This document shows, piece after piece, positions 63,904 through 64,000 of a DNA stretch of 64,000 nt (positions are counted from its first letter, which is position 1; each line of letters opens with the position of its first letter). Both the position numbers and the translations under genes were made by a program. Under the pieces are notes generated by a model, which ran no database searches, was not told the origin of the DNA, and saw nothing but the letters and a program-made list of their open reading frames with translations. The stretch lies in assembly GCA_030998225.1 (NCBI GenBank), contig JAPYXD010000746.1, forward strand, positions 558,001 through 622,000, given 5' to 3'. Source of the DNA: Diplolepis rosae. Lineage: Eukaryota; Arthropoda; Insecta; Hymenoptera; Diplolepididae.

Positions 63904-64000
63904 TTGGCCACTTATGTATTTATATCAGTCATGAGGTACATTGAACTCGCGCATTACTTGGCTACTTATAAAAATTCTTATACTCCTAAGTATTCGCGCA
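63904..64000 (+). repeat. Start of the next higher-order unit (cut by window end)
   Basis: A dA monomer and most of a class b monomer ending AAGTATTCGCGCA, the same two monomers that open every P, Q and R unit. The window ends here, so the type is undecided. By the order seen earlier (P Q R), R would be next. Confidence 0.85.

Larger units (their letters stand above)
1..64000 (+). repeat. Satellite DNA array, four-class ~47-bp monomer
   Basis: Every part of the window that I read resolves into tandem monomers of 45-54 bp. Each carries the core CTCGCGYATTACTTGGCCAC followed by one of four variable segments (classes a, b, c, d). All monomers point the same way; I saw no inversion. The array begins and ends inside monomers, so its true length exceeds 64 kb. 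At about 47 bp per monomer there are roughly 1,360 monomers. No protein gene, tRNA, rRNA, transposon end or unique sequence was found. The forward open frames are repeat-derived: all encode permutations of SRITWP, LAHYLAT and RALLGH, the three translations of the core. Large ordered satellites of this kind typically occupy eukaryotic heterochromatin. A centromeric role is possible but not shown. I do not recognise the family or the organism. Confidence 0.97.

Noticed and set aside
1..64000. CRISPR array: ~20-bp conserved repeats separated by 25-35-bp segments
   Set aside because: The segments belong to only four families used hundreds of times, not unique spacers. The core is shorter than typical CRISPR repeats, the array far exceeds normal size, and there are no cas genes or leader.
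1..64000. Repetitive surface protein or adhesin gene
   Set aside because: Monomers of 46 and 47 bp are not multiples of three and no continuous frame crosses the array.
1..64000. Transposon or retroelement insertions
   Set aside because: No stretch departs from the monomer pattern for more than about 100 bp, and no terminal repeats, target duplications or transposase-like frames are visible.
1..64000. Telomeric repeats, rDNA, tRNA or other RNA genes
   Set aside because: No TTAGGG/TTTAGGG/TTAGG-type runs, no rRNA-like blocks and no tRNA-like sequence; all bases belong to the satellite.

Overview
The whole 64 kb window is one uninterrupted tandem-repeat (satellite DNA) array. I find no gene, RNA gene, transposon, CRISPR locus or unique-sequence island. 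The array is AT-rich and runs head-to-tail in one orientation. It enters and leaves the window in mid-array. Such a large, hierarchically organised satellite points to eukaryotic heterochromatin (centromeric, pericentromeric, subtelomeric, or a sex or B chromosome). The sequence itself does not identify the taxon, and I do not recognise the monomer.

Each monomer is a conserved 20-bp core, CTCGCGYATTACTTGGCCAC, followed by a variable segment of one of four families. Measured from the TTG of one core to the TTG of the next, class a is 46 bp, b is 47 or 48 bp, c is 45 bp and d is 54 bp. These lengths account exactly for the larger periods. A 2206-bp unit parsed base by base is 47 monomers (19 a, 20 b, 6 c, 2 d). 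A 751-bp unit is 16 monomers, a 797-bp unit is 17 and a 566-bp unit is 12.

Layout: 1-6.5 kb is irregular with short local periods. 6.5-11 kb contains a 1.3-kb segment copied at an offset of 2410 bp. 11-14.8 kb holds 240-, 332-, 566- and 753-bp modules. 14.763-20.600 kb is an exact two-copy tandem of 2919 bp. 20.6-24.3 kb is phased by doublets of class d. 24.3-28.6 kb is a two-copy tandem of about 2127 bp. From 29.962 kb rightwards a different higher-order family dominates: P (about 2207 bp), Q (about 2744 bp) and R (3572 bp). The order is P P, then a rearranged zone (34.4-42.4 kb), an R tail, then P Q R P R P Q and the start of the next unit. One 8522-bp superperiod equals P+Q+R and the next, 5780 bp, equals P+R.

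Points of interest: class c monomers carry a 17-bp motif matching 8 of the 9 essential positions of the CENP-B box. A P/Q-specific near-perfect inverted repeat occurs nine times, only right of 31 kb. Several private mutations are shared by non-adjacent units, which suggests conversion or unequal exchange. Open frames up to 165 codons exist on the + strand, but they are by-products of a core with no stop codon in any of its three forward frames and are not annotated as genes.
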